Below the pieces are notes generated by a model. It worked only from the letters and a program-made list of their open reading frames with translations. It searched no databases and was not told the DNA's origin. Of a stretch of 8,207 nucleotides of DNA, positions 1 through 8,207 are shown piece after piece. Source of the DNA: Alphaproteobacteria bacterium (GTDB taxonomy: Bacteria > Pseudomonadota > Alphaproteobacteria > Reyranellales > Reyranellaceae); assembly GCA_005884705.1 (NCBI GenBank), contig VBAF01000365.1, positions 1 through 8,207 on the forward strand, in the 5' to 3' direction. Both the position numbers and the translations under genes were made by a program. Every line of letters begins with the position of its first letter. Positions within the stretch are counted from its first letter, which is position 1.

Positions 1-686
1 ACCTGGTGCTGCACGCGCCTGGAGATCGCTTTCACCAGCGCACGACCGGCGCCGCGCGGTGGGGTTTGATATCGATCTCGCCCGACGACCTTAAGCGTTA
101 TGTCCGTACCCTGCTCGATGCCGATCCGACAACAGGCAGCGCGCAGTTATTCCGACCGTCAGCGCACAGCTCGGCCGCCCTGCTGCGCCTGCAGTCGCAG
201 GCCGCTCGCCTGGCGCGCACCAAGCCCACGCTGCTGGCCCGCCGGGAAGTCAGGCGCGGGCTTGAGCAGGAACTGATCCATGCCCTCGTCACGGGACTGG
301 GCGCGGCCGAGGCGGTCTGCCGCCCCGCCTGGCGCCGACGCGCCACTATCATGGGGCGTTTCGAAGATGCCCTGGCGGCGCATGACAATTCGCAACCCTT
401 GTCCGCGCTCTGCGCCGAGATCGGCGTACCGGCGCGCACGTTACGAGTTTGTTGCGCCGCATACCTCGGGTGCAGCCCGCTCGAATACGCAAGGCTGCGC
501 CGTCTCAACCTCGCACGTTTGACATTAATCAAGGCCGATCCAAGGGCGACGAGCGTCGCCGAAGTCGCGCGGTCGCATGGCTTTTCTCAGCCCGGCCGCT
601 TTGCCGGCGCCTATCGCCGATTGTTCGGCGAAGCCCCGCTCACCACCCTGCTTCGCCGCAAATCCATTTCTGCCGAATCTGCATAG
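1..686 (+). CDS. AraC-family transcriptional regulator, 3' part only
   Basis: A DNA-binding transcription regulator of the AraC/XylS type, cut by the left edge. The frame is open from base 3, so the first in-window start (GTG at 6) is probably not the real one, and about 70-80 N-terminal residues are likely missing from a normal ~300-residue protein. The visible N-terminal part would belong to the ligand-sensing domain. The C-terminal third (from about base 360) is the double helix-turn-helix: PARTLRVCC covers the first HTH, CSPLEYARLRRLNLAR the linker helix, and VAEVARSHGFSQPGRFAGAYRRLFGEAP the second HTH with the usual GF...RFAxAYRxLFGExP signature (shown here with breaks between blocks). 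It ends with TAG at 684-686, 79 bases before the sulfatase on the same strand, so it may control that cluster. This role is inferred from position only, and the ligand is unknown. Confidence 0.85.
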   Translation, partial: LVLHAPGDRFHQRTTGAARWGLISISPDDLKRYVRTLLDADPTTGSAQLFRPSAHSSAALLRLQSQAARLARTKPTLLARREVRRGLEQELIHALVTGLGAAEAVCRPAWRRRATIMGRFEDALAAHDNSQPLSALCAEIGVPARTLRVCCAAYLGCSPLEYARLRRLNLARLTLIKADPRATSVAEVARSHGFSQPGRFAGAYRRLFGEAPLTTLLRRKSISAESA

Positions 687-691
687 TGCGC

Positions 692-759
692 ACGATGGGG
701 TGAGCGGATGGTGCGCTCGGCCCGGCAGCAGTTCGCTCCGGCCTTTCTCAACGATGGGG
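692..759. repeat. Pair of 9-bp direct repeats between regulator and sulfatase
   Basis: The 9-mer ACGATGGGG occurs at 692-700 and again at 751-759, 59 bases apart, inside the 79-base gap between the AraC-type gene and the sulfatase start. The second copy contains the probable ribosome binding bases of the sulfatase, so part of the match may have a translational reason. A pair of direct repeats downstream of an AraC gene could be an operator, but nothing else supports this. I see no convincing -35/-10 promoter in the gap. Confidence 0.25.
755..759 (+). promoter_or_regulatory. Probable ribosome binding site of the sulfatase
   Basis: TGGGG lies six bases before the ATG at 766. This favours 766 (protein starting MSGTGEERR) over the in-frame ATG at 754, which has no purine-rich sequence ahead of it. 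It also excludes starts further upstream that would bury the signal peptide inside the protein. Confidence 0.45.
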
Positions 760-765
760 CAGACG

Positions 766-2396
<1,631 letters not shown>

Positions 2397-2406
2397 GAAC
2401 ACAGGC

Positions 2407-2439
2407 GACCCGGAGGGAGCGATCTCCCTCCGGGTCTTT
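2407..2439 (+). terminator. Rho-independent-like terminator after the sulfatase
   Basis: GACCCGGAGGGAG (2407-2419) and CTCCCTCCGGGTC (2424-2436) form a perfect 13-bp stem with a 4-base loop, followed by TTTGT. It starts 11 bases after the sulfatase stop. The T run is short, so termination may be partial, or the hairpin may protect the mRNA 3' end. The next gene starts only 22 bases after the T run, leaving almost no space for its own promoter. The stem therefore may set relative expression of the sulfatase and the downstream genes. Confidence 0.75.
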
Positions 2440-2461
2440 GTCGCCAACTCCGGGGGCCTCC

Positions 2462-3331
2462 ATGCGAGCTGCCGCATATGCACTACTGGCTTGTGTGATG
2501 GTCTTCCCGGGCAGCGGCCTCGCCCAGTCATCCGGCGGCGCCGATCCCGATCCCTGGCGGGTCAATGCCGTGCTCTACGGCTGGGCGATCAACATCAGCG
2601 GCAACGTGACGGCGCGCAACCAGACCCTCGACACCAACGCCAGTACTCTGGATCTGCTGCAGAAGAGCAACTCGTTGACAGGCTTCATGGGCTACTTCGA
2701 AGCCGACAAGGGCCGCGCCGGCCTCTACGCCGACCTCGTCTACGCCAACCTGGGCTTCGGCGCCGATCATGTCGGCTATCGCAATCCGATCTTTGGCCTC
2801 AAGATCACCACCACTGCCAGCGCGGCGCTGACCTATCAGCTGTTCATCGCCGACGTCGGCGGCCTCTACGAGATCGTTCGCTGGCCCGGCGCGGACGGAT
2901 CGTCGACGGCGATCGACGGGCTGCTCGGCTTCCGCTACTGGAACAACTCGATCGCTGCCACCTTCGATGCGACGGCCAACATCAATTTCTCCAACCTGCA
3001 CATCGAACGCTCGTTCGGCCTCGCCGTCGCGCGCTCCGACGTCGTGCAATGGGTCGATCCGGTGTTCGGCCTACGCCTGCGCCACCGCTTCACGCCCAAC
3101 CAGGAGATCTTCGTCCGCGGCGACATCGGTGGCTTCGGCCTCGGCAGCCAGTTCACCTGGCAGGCGGTCGCGGCCTACAGCTACGCTTGGCAGTTCACCG
3201 GCTACCAGATCGCCGCCGCCGTCGGCTTTCGGGCGCTCGGGGTCAATTACACGTCGGGCTCGGGCGTCGACACTGTCGGCATCAACGAAGTGCTGTACGG
3301 CCCGGTCATCGGCGCAAGCTTCCGCTTCTGA
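2462..3331 (+). CDS. Predicted outer-membrane beta-barrel protein
   Basis: A 289-residue protein with a signal peptide (residues 1-21, cut after GLA before QSS) and a mature part made of alternating polar/hydrophobic stretches rich in Gly, Tyr, Trp and Phe (for example WRVNAVLYGWAINISGNV, FFR-like turns, and LRHRFTPNQEIFVRGDIGG). It ends in Arg-Phe with a terminal phenylalanine (GASFRF), the classic C-terminal recognition signal for outer-membrane barrel insertion. Repeated strand-like segments such as GLLGFRYWNN, GFGLGSQFTWQAVAAYSY and YQIAAAVGFRALGVNY fit a barrel of perhaps 10-14 strands. The start is ATG 2462, with GGGGG six bases ahead. No named family is recognised with certainty. Its position between the sulfatase and the HAD enzyme suggests uptake or release of the substrate, but this is inference only. 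Confidence 0.75.
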   Translation: MRAAAYALLACVMVFPGSGLAQSSGGADPDPWRVNAVLYGWAINISGNVTARNQTLDTNASTLDLLQKSNSLTGFMGYFEADKGRAGLYADLVYANLGFGADHVGYRNPIFGLKITTTASAALTYQLFIADVGGLYEIVRWPGADGSSTAIDGLLGFRYWNNSIAATFDATANINFSNLHIERSFGLAVARSDVVQWVDPVFGLRLRHRFTPNQEIFVRGDIGGFGLGSQFTWQAVAAYSYAWQFTGYQIAAAVGFRALGVNYTSGSGVDTVGINEVLYGPVIGASFRF

Positions 3332-3339
3332 TTGTAAAT

Positions 3340-3344
3340 AGGAG
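3340..3344 (+). promoter_or_regulatory. Strong ribosome binding site of the HAD gene
   Basis: AGGAG lies four bases before ATG 3349 in the only AT-rich gap of the cluster (3332-3348). It fixes the start that gives a proper signal peptide and rejects the much longer upstream-open frame that runs through the barrel gene. Confidence 0.8.
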
Positions 3345-3348
3345 AACA

Positions 3349-4338
3349 ATGTTTCGCCGCTCTCTGTTCGGCTTGGCCCTCTTGGCCGCAACCGGATCGT
3401 CGGCATTGGCGCAGGTCGATCCCCTCCCGTCCTGGAACGACGGCGCGGCCAAGCGGTCGATCCTCGACTTCGTCATGCGCGCGACCACGGCTGGCGGCGC
3501 CGACTTCGTGCCGGTTCTCGAGCGCATCGCCGTGTTCGACAATGACGGCACGCTGTGGAGCGAGCAGCCGATCTATTTCCAGTTCGCCTTCGCCATCGAC
3601 CGGGTGAAGGCGCTGGCGTCGCAGCATCCGGAATGGAAGGAGCGTGAACCCTTCAAGTCGGTGCTGGCGGGCGACATGGCCGCACTGTTCGCCGGCGGCG
3701 AGAAGGCCATGCTCGAGATCATTATGGCCACCCACACCGGCATGACCGTCGAGGAATTCGCCAAGACCGTCGAAGACTGGGTCGCAACCGCGCGCCATCC
3801 GCGCTTCAATCGACCCTACACCGAGCTGGTCTATCAGCCGATGCTCGAGCTGATTGGGTTGCTGCGCGCCAATCAGTTCAAGACCTTCATCGTCTCCGGC
3901 GGTGGCATCGAGTTCATGCGGCCGTGGACGGAAAAGGTGTATGGCATCCCGCCGGAGCAAGTGGTGGGTTCATCCGGCGTGGTGAAGTATGAGTTGCGCG
4001 ACGGCAAGTCGGTGCTGGTGAAGGAGCCCAAGGTCGAGTTCATCGACGACGGACCGGGCAAGCCGGTCGGCATCAACCGATTTATCGGCCGCCGCCCCGT
4101 CCTCGCCTTCGGCAATTCCGACGGCGATCTGCAGATGCTGCAATACGCGGCGGGTGGGGCCGGACTGCGCTTCATGGGGCTTGTCCATCACACCGACGCC
4201 GAGCGCGAATTCGCCTATGATCGCCAAAGCCGGGTCGGCAAGCTCGACAAGGCATGGGACGAGGCGCTCCAACGCAAATGGACCGTGGTCGACATGAAGG
4301 CCGACTGGAAAGTCATCTATCCGTTCGAGAGAAAATGA
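3349..4338 (+). CDS. Exported HAD-superfamily hydrolase (phosphatase-like)
   Basis: A 329-residue haloacid-dehalogenase-superfamily enzyme, most likely a phosphatase. It has a signal peptide (residues 1-21, cut after ALA before QVD) and so probably works in the periplasm. All four HAD motifs are visible: motif I Asp64-N-Asp66-G-T (nucleophile Asp64 and acid/base Asp66), motif II Ser183 in IVSGGG, motif III a lysine in VKEPK (225 or 228), and motif IV GNSDGD with Asp258 and Asp260. The spacing, with a helical cap between motifs I and II, resembles the phosphoserine-phosphatase-like branch. The N-terminus carries Arg3-Arg4 followed by SLF, which loosely fits a Tat signal. The gene follows the barrel gene by 17 bases and overlaps the next gene by ATGA, so it is in an operon. 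The substrate is unknown. A phosphorylated compound, or a group related to the sulfatase substrate, would fit. Confidence 0.88.
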   Translation: MFRRSLFGLALLAATGSSALAQVDPLPSWNDGAAKRSILDFVMRATTAGGADFVPVLERIAVFDNDGTLWSEQPIYFQFAFAIDRVKALASQHPEWKEREPFKSVLAGDMAALFAGGEKAMLEIIMATHTGMTVEEFAKTVEDWVATARHPRFNRPYTELVYQPMLELIGLLRANQFKTFIVSGGGIEFMRPWTEKVYGIPPEQVVGSSGVVKYELRDGKSVLVKEPKVEFIDDGPGKPVGINRFIGRRPVLAFGNSDGDLQMLQYAAGGAGLRFMGLVHHTDAEREFAYDRQSRVGKLDKAWDEALQRKWTVVDMKADWKVIYPFERK

Positions 4339-4691
4339 TGCGCCCCGCCCTGCTCCTGCTGTCGACGACCATCGCGCCGGCTGCGGCGCTCGCCGCCGAT
4401 GCCACCCTGACCTTCCAGCTGGCGGCCGATCCCGCGAACATGACCGCTTGCCTGGCGCTCGGCCCGTCGTTCGATCGCCCATTCACCGTCACCATGTCGG
4501 GCGATGTCGTCGAACTCATCTCTCCCGGTGGCATTCGGTCGCGCATGGATCCGGTGGGGCAGGACGTCTATCACACGGCCTTCGAACTTTCCGGCGAGCG
4601 GCTCGACTACACCGCCGATCTCGGCGCGACCAAGAGCCTTTCGGTGCGCGGCAACAATCTCGGCTGCAAATGGTCGGCCAAGTCGCAATAG
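4335..4691 (+). CDS. Small secreted protein of unknown function
   Basis: A 118-residue protein that I do not recognise. Residues 1-20 are a clear Sec signal peptide (Arg3, a leucine-rich core, then PAAALA before ADATL), so the mature form is about 98 residues and periplasmic. The mature chain looks mostly beta (DATLTFQLAAD, PFTVTMSGDVVELIS, LDYTADLGATKSLSVRG) and holds exactly two cysteines, Cys39 and Cys111, placed to make one disulfide joining its ends. It starts at ATG 4335, overlapping the HAD stop as ATGA; ATG 4338 is a possible alternative one residue shorter. The GAGAG just upstream may serve as ribosome binding site. It overlaps the FGE start by 22 bases. The tight coupling to both neighbours suggests a helper or binding protein for the sulfatase/HAD pathway, but this is inferred from position only. 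Confidence 0.75.
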   Translation: MMRPALLLLSTTIAPAAALAADATLTFQLAADPANMTACLALGPSFDRPFTVTMSGDVVELISPGGIRSRMDPVGQDVYHTAFELSGERLDYTADLGATKSLSVRGNNLGCKWSAKSQ

Positions 4692-5595
4692 CCGCACCCG
4701 ATGTCGCCGGCATGACCCGCATTCCCGGCGGCACGTTCGGCATGGGATCGGACAGGCACTATCCGGAGGAAGCGCCGTCGCATCGCGTCACGGTCGATCC
4801 GTTCTGGATCGATACGACGCCGGTCACCAATGCGCAGTTCCGCGCCTTCGTGAAGGCCACGGGCTATGTCACCTGGGCCGAGATCGATCCAGATCCCAAG
4901 GACTATCCGGGCGCCAAGCCCGGCATGCTGAAGGCGGGCGGCCTCGTCTTCACGCCGCCCCGCAAGCCGGTCGATCTGGGCGACTGGAGCCAATGGTGGC
5001 GCTTCACCTTCGGCGCCACCTGGCGGCGCCCCTACGGGCGCGGCAGCCATATCGGCGGGCTGGATGACCACCCGGTCTTGCAGATCGCCTACAAGGACGC
5101 CGAGGCCTACGCGCGATGGGTCGGCAGGGAGCTGCCGACCGAGGCCGAATGGGAGTTCGCCGCGCGCGGCGGCCTCGATGGCGCCGAGTTCGCCTGGGGC
5201 GACGACTTCACGCCGGGCGGCCGCCATATGGCCAACACATGGCAGGGCGACTTCCCGGTCGAGAACCTGCAGACGGACGGCTTTGCCCGCACGTCGCCGG
5301 TGCGCAGCTTCCCCGCCAACGGCTACGGCGTGTTCGACATGATCGGCAATGTCTGGGAGTGGACGGCGGACTGGTATTCGCCGAAGCACAGCGCCGACGC
5401 GACCAAGGCCTGCTGTATTCCCGAGACGATCCGCGCCAGCCGGCGATCCGGATTCCGCGCAGGGTCCTGAAGGGCGGCTCGCATCTCTGCGCGCCCAACT
5501 ACTGCCGGCGCTATCGGCCGGCGGCGCGTCACGCCGAGCCGGTCGACACATCGACCAGCCATGTCGGCTTCAGATGCGTCCTGCGGCGCCCATGA
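4670..5595 (+). pseudogene. Formylglycine-generating enzyme (SUMF1/FGE family), frame broken before the catalytic cysteines
   Basis: FGE oxidises the active-site cysteine of sulfatases to formylglycine, using oxygen and copper. The start of the domain is typical (RIPGGTFGMGSD, then HRVTVDPFWIDTTPVTNAQF). The middle has LPTEAEWEFAARGG, and the conserved block NVWEWTADWYSP begins at Asn227. At about 5423-5427 the frame fails: the main frame adds 14 wrong residues and stops at 5468-5470. The correct continuation lies one frame back (DPRQPAIRIPRRVLKGGS onward) to TGA 5593-5595. The two catalytic cysteines (codons 5488 and 5503, in CAPNYC followed by RRYRPAAR) are in that second part, so the translated product would be inactive. 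Start 4670 overlaps the upstream gene by 22 bases; ATG 4712 (MTRIPGG) is an equally good start by family comparison. It has no signal peptide, so it is cytoplasmic and would act before sulfatase export. Confidence 0.88.
5420..5430 (+). other. Frameshift and probable small deletion in FGE
   Basis: Upstream reading ends KACCIPE and downstream reading resumes at DDPRQPAIRIP one frame back. From memory, bacterial FGEs have a short Gly/Pro-rich insert (NPRGG-like) and then S-Y-DP[RC]QP between these blocks. Here the insert is absent and only AC of the tyrosine codon seems to remain before GAT-CCG. This fits a loss of some 20-35 bases (1 modulo 3), not a single-base slip. No slippery heptamer is seen. 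Confidence 0.7.
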
Positions 5596-5655
5596 TCTAG
5601 GCGCACGTCGCCGTCACCTGCAGGGCGGGGACGGTTCTGGACGGCGGTCCGGTTC
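5596..5655. other. Short convergent gap between FGE and the DUF3108 gene
   Basis: Sixty bases between two converging genes. A bidirectional terminator would be expected, but the only inverted repeat (CGCCGTC 5609-5615 with GACGGCG 5640-5646) has a long loop and no T run, so I call nothing here. Confidence 0.4.
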
Positions 5656-6450
5656 CTACTTCATCGTCTCGCGGAAATAGAGCAGGCGGCCGCGGATGGT
5701 GCCGAAGCCGGTGCTGGCCTCGAGCTTGGTGGGATAGCGGTACGGCGTGTCGTCCATGCGGGCGAGCCACAGGCGCATCGGCCGCTCGCGCTCGCTCTCG
5801 GCCTCCTGCGGTGCGTCGTCGAACTCGCCGGCGATCCGCTTGGTGTAGATGTCGCAGACCAGGAGATCGCCCTTGGCGTCGGGCACGCCGGCGGCTTGCG
5901 GCGAGTCGGTGCGGATCTTCTTCAGGATGATGTCGATGCGCCGCTTGCCGTCGTTCGACGGCACGGTGCGATCGCAGGCCGCGTCGCCCGCCGCGCCGAC
6001 CGAGATGGCGGCGGACAAGGGATCGAGCGAGGCCAGCCGCTTGTCCTGCGGGATCGTCTGCTGCGGCGTCGGCTTCCATTCCGGATTGTGGGCTTCGCTG
6101 ATCAGGCCGCCCGCCCCATACTGCGCCAGCCAGGTACGCGTCTTGCTGCCGACCGCCAGCGACAGCGAGCCGGCATTGGGCTGCGCTCCGTTGGGCAGGA
6201 AGCCGCCCCACGCCTTGTTGCGGCCCTCGTAGTGCAGCGTGACCGCCTTCAGCAGTCCTTCCTTGAAGGTGTGGCTGTCGATCTCGTACTGGCTGCCGGT
6301 GTACTTGGCGGTGAAGTCGATGCGAAAGCCGCTGAAGCCCGCGAACGAGATCTCGTAGGCGCCCTCGATCTGACGCGTCGCCTGGGCCGACGCTGCGTTG
6401 GGTGCAGCGCAGCACAAGACAGCACCGACGAAGGCCCTACGAAAACTCAT
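5656..6450 (-). CDS. Secreted DUF3108-domain protein
   Basis: A 264-residue exported protein of the DUF3108 family, which is common in Proteobacteria and of unknown function. A signal peptide covers residues 1-22 (MSFRRAF..., cut after ASA before QAT). Family hallmarks seen are an early beta block (YEISFAGFSGFRIDFTAKYTG), then DPLSA at Asp143, CDRTVP with Cys159, DGKRRIDIIL, a second cysteine Cys199 in LLVCDIYTKRIAGEF, and a late LWLARMDDTPYRYPTK block. The two cysteines could pair. ATG 6450 is chosen because it gives a clean signal peptide and has GGAG nine bases ahead. A longer open frame to 6555 adds an arginine-rich, non-signal N-terminus and would overlap the ABC gene start. The gene is divergent from the exporter (98-base gap) and convergent with FGE, so it is not part of the sulfatase operon. 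Confidence 0.85.
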   Translation of the reverse strand: MSFRRAFVGAVLCCAAPNAASAQATRQIEGAYEISFAGFSGFRIDFTAKYTGSQYEIDSHTFKEGLLKAVTLHYEGRNKAWGGFLPNGAQPNAGSLSLAVGSKTRTWLAQYGAGGLISEAHNPEWKPTPQQTIPQDKRLASLDPLSAAISVGAAGDAACDRTVPSNDGKRRIDIILKKIRTDSPQAAGVPDAKGDLLVCDIYTKRIAGEFDDAPQEAESERERPMRLWLARMDDTPYRYPTKLEASTGFGTIRGRLLYFRETMK

Positions 6451-6548
6451 GAAATACCGCTCCACAGGGGGACTTACCCCGGCCCGGCGGGCACGATAGA
6501 AGGCGCACGCCCCCGCCGCCACCCCACCTTCAGAGCCAAAACAGGCCC
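6451..6548. promoter_or_regulatory. Divergent intergenic region
   Basis: This 98-base gap separates the DUF3108 gene (leftward) from the ABC exporter (rightward), so it should hold promoters for both. I see no convincing -35/-10 pair in either direction. It is C-rich on the plus strand. The only short symmetry is GGGG/CCCC around ACTTA at about 6467-6480, too small to interpret. Confidence 0.4.
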
Positions 6549-8207
6549 ATGTCACCCCCGGTCAACGACCGCCCTCCCAGCATCAGCCTCGACCGTTCGT
6601 GGGCCGCGCTGTCGATCCTAGGCCGACATTTGTGGCCAAAGGGCGAAACCACCCTGCGCGTCCGCGTGGTCGCAGGTCTTGTGCTGCTTGTCCTGGCCAA
6701 GCTCACCAACGTCTACGTGCCGATCCTCTACAAGCACGCCGTCGACGCGCTGGGCGACAAGGCGGCGCAGGCGGTGGTGGTGCCGGTCGCGCTGATCGCA
6801 GCCTACGGCTTTGCCCGCGTGCTGGCCCAGGCGTTCGGCGAGGTGCGGGACGCGGTGTTCGCGCCGGTCTCCCAGCGGGCGATCCGCAATCTCGCCCTCG
6901 AAGTGTTCGACCATCTCCACCGCCTGAGCCTCCGTTTCCACCTCGAGCGTCAGACCGGCGGCCTGAGCCGGGTGATCGAACGCGGGACCCAGGGGATGGA
7001 GTTCCTCATCCGCTTCACGACCTTCAACATCCTGCCGACCCTGTTCGAGATCGCCCTGGTCGGCGCCATCCTGTGGAACCTCTACGACTGGCGCTTCACC
7101 GCGGTCACCCTGGGCGTGGTCGCGGCCTACATCGTGTTCTCGGTCACGCTGTCGGAATGGCGCATCAAGTTCGTGCGCCGCATGAACGACGCCGACACCG
7201 ACGCCAACGCCAAGGCGATCGACAGCCTGCTGAACTACGAGACGGTCAAGTATTTCGGCAACGAGCCGCACGAAGCGCGGCGCTACGACGTCGGCCGCCG
7301 GCGCTACGAGATCGCCGCCATTCGCTCCAGCCGCACGCTGTCGCTGCTCAACATCGGCCAGGGCGCGATCATCTCGGTCGGCCTGATCTCGGTGATGGTG
7401 ATGGCGGGGGCCGGCGTCGCCCAGGGCCACATGACGCTGGGCGACTTCGTGGCGGTCAACACCTTCCTGATCCAGCTCTACATGCCGCTCAACATGCTGG
7501 GCTTCGCCTACCGCGAGATCAGGAACGCGCTGGTCAGCATGGAGAAGATGTTCGGCCTGCTCGGCATCCCGGCCGAGATTGCCGACAAGCCCGGCGCCCC
7601 GGCCTTGCAGGTGAGCGGCGGCGAGATCGTGTTCGACCATGTCGATTTCCACTACGAGCCGGCGCGGCCGATCCTGCACGATGTCAGCTTTCGCGTCGCG
7701 CCGGGCAACACCGTGGCGATCGTCGGCTCGAGCGGCGCCGGCAAGTCGACCGTGTCGCGCATCCTGTTCCGCTTCTACGACGTCGCCGGCGGCAGCGTGC
7801 GGATCGACGGCCAGGACATCCGCGAGGTGACGCAGCAGAGCCTGCGCGCGGCGATCGGCGTGGTGCCGCAGGACACCGTGCTGTTCAACGACACGATCTA
7901 CTACAACATCTGCTACGGTCGGCCCGACTGCACGCGCGCCGAAGTCGAGCAGGCGGCCAGGCTGGCGCGCATCCACGATTTCATCATGGCGCTGCCGCTC
8001 GGCTACGAGACGACGGTGGGCGAGCGCGGGCTCAAGCTCTCGGGCGGCGAGAAGCAGCGGGTGGCGATCGCGCGCACCATCCTCAAGAACCCCCGCATCC
8101 TGTTGTTCGACGAGGCGACCAGCGCGCTCGACACGCGCACCGAGCAGGAGATCCAGCGCTCGCTGGAAGAGGTGAGCCGCGGCCGCACCACCGTGGTGAT
8201 CGCCCAT
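6549..8207 (+). CDS. Atm1/HMT-type ABC exporter (half transporter), 3' end missing
   Basis: A half-size ABC exporter: membrane domain then ATPase domain, working as a homodimer in the inner membrane. The first 553 residues are present and the frame is open at the right edge. The Atm1 signature LLNYETVKYFGNE (Asn229 onward) follows the fourth-helix region. Arg205 and Asn268-x-x-Gln271 seem to match glutathione-contact positions known from Novosphingobium NaAtm1 (from memory). ATPase motifs in order are Walker A GSSGAGKST (393-401, Lys399), Q-loop Gln441, signature LSGGE (497-501), Walker B ILLFDEA with Asp521 and Glu522, D-loop SALD, and H-loop His553 as the very last codon. About 40-60 residues are missing. 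The family exports glutathione-linked compounds and metal conjugates, and relates to mitochondrial Atm1/ABCB7. ATG 6549 has only a weak upstream AGG. A long antisense open frame over this gene is a high-GC shadow. Confidence 0.93.
   Translation, partial: MSPPVNDRPPSISLDRSWAALSILGRHLWPKGETTLRVRVVAGLVLLVLAKLTNVYVPILYKHAVDALGDKAAQAVVVPVALIAAYGFARVLAQAFGEVRDAVFAPVSQRAIRNLALEVFDHLHRLSLRFHLERQTGGLSRVIERGTQGMEFLIRFTTFNILPTLFEIALVGAILWNLYDWRFTAVTLGVVAAYIVFSVTLSEWRIKFVRRMNDADTDANAKAIDSLLNYETVKYFGNEPHEARRYDVGRRRYEIAAIRSSRTLSLLNIGQGAIISVGLISVMVMAGAGVAQGHMTLGDFVAVNTFLIQLYMPLNMLGFAYREIRNALVSMEKMFGLLGIPAEIADKPGAPALQVSGGEIVFDHVDFHYEPARPILHDVSFRVAPGNTVAIVGSSGAGKSTVSRILFRFYDVAGGSVRIDGQDIREVTQQSLRAAIGVVPQDTVLFNDTIYYNICYGRPDCTRAEVEQAARLARIHDFIMALPLGYETTVGERGLKLSGGEKQRVAIARTILKNPRILLFDEATSALDTRTEQEIQRSLEEVSRGRTTVVIAH

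Noticed and set aside
2462..2500. Barrel protein as a lipoprotein (LLAC at residues 8-11)
   Set aside because: The hydrophobic core continues after the cysteine and a normal signal-peptidase site GLA follows at residue 21, so the lipobox is likely a chance match.
5609..5646. Inverted repeat CGCCGTC/GACGGCG as a terminator between FGE and the DUF3108 gene
   Set aside because: The loop is 24 bases and there is no T run on either strand.
6451..6555. Longer N-terminus for the DUF3108 protein, to 6555
   Set aside because: The added part is Gly/Arg-rich, would bury the signal peptide, and would overlap the exporter start. ATG 6450 has a GGAG at a proper distance.
6618..8207. Very long open frame on the minus strand (over 500 codons) opposite the ABC exporter
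   Set aside because: It is rich in Asp, His, Arg and Ala with no domain, as expected for the antisense of a high-GC gene. The plus strand carries every ABC motif in order.

Overview
The window is GC-rich (roughly two-thirds G+C by eye) with densely packed genes. Protein styles (a DUF3108 secreted protein, an Atm1/HMT-type ABC exporter, a CTAGR-type sulfatase) suggest an alphaproteobacterium. This is inferred from gene content; no rRNA or marker gene confirms it. I see no tRNA, rRNA, CRISPR array, transposase, integrase or attachment site, and no gene-free stretch over 100 bases.

Layout: (1) 1-686 (+), the 3' part of an AraC-family regulator cut by the window edge. (2) 766-2396 (+), an exported arylsulfatase whose reading frame is broken near 2059-2066. 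(3) 2407-2439, a perfect 13-bp stem terminator-like hairpin. (4) 2462-3331 (+), a predicted outer-membrane beta-barrel. (5) 3349-4338 (+), an exported HAD-superfamily hydrolase. (6) 4335-4691 (+), a small secreted protein of unknown function. (7) 4670-5595 (+), a formylglycine-generating enzyme (FGE, SUMF1 family), also frame-broken, near 5423-5427. (8) 5656-6450 (-), a secreted DUF3108 protein, convergent with FGE. (9) 6549-8207 (+), an Atm1-type ABC exporter running off the right edge.

Genes 2 to 7 read as one functional unit. The sulfatase needs its active-site cysteine oxidised to formylglycine, and FGE does this. The barrel could pass substrate or product through the outer membrane, and the HAD enzyme probably acts on a phosphorylated compound in the periplasm. 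The last three genes overlap or abut (ATGA junction at 4335-4338; 22-base overlap at 4670-4691), which points to co-translation. The AraC gene just upstream may be the local regulator.

The most notable observation is that both members of the enzyme/activator pair carry independent frame-breaking losses (net -1 modulo 3 each). In FGE the break removes both catalytic cysteines from the reading frame. The sulfatase also has the non-canonical motif C-T-A-G-R instead of C-x-P-S-R. Nothing here clearly amounts to a wholly new system; the interest lies in this variant, apparently decaying, sulfatase/FGE locus.
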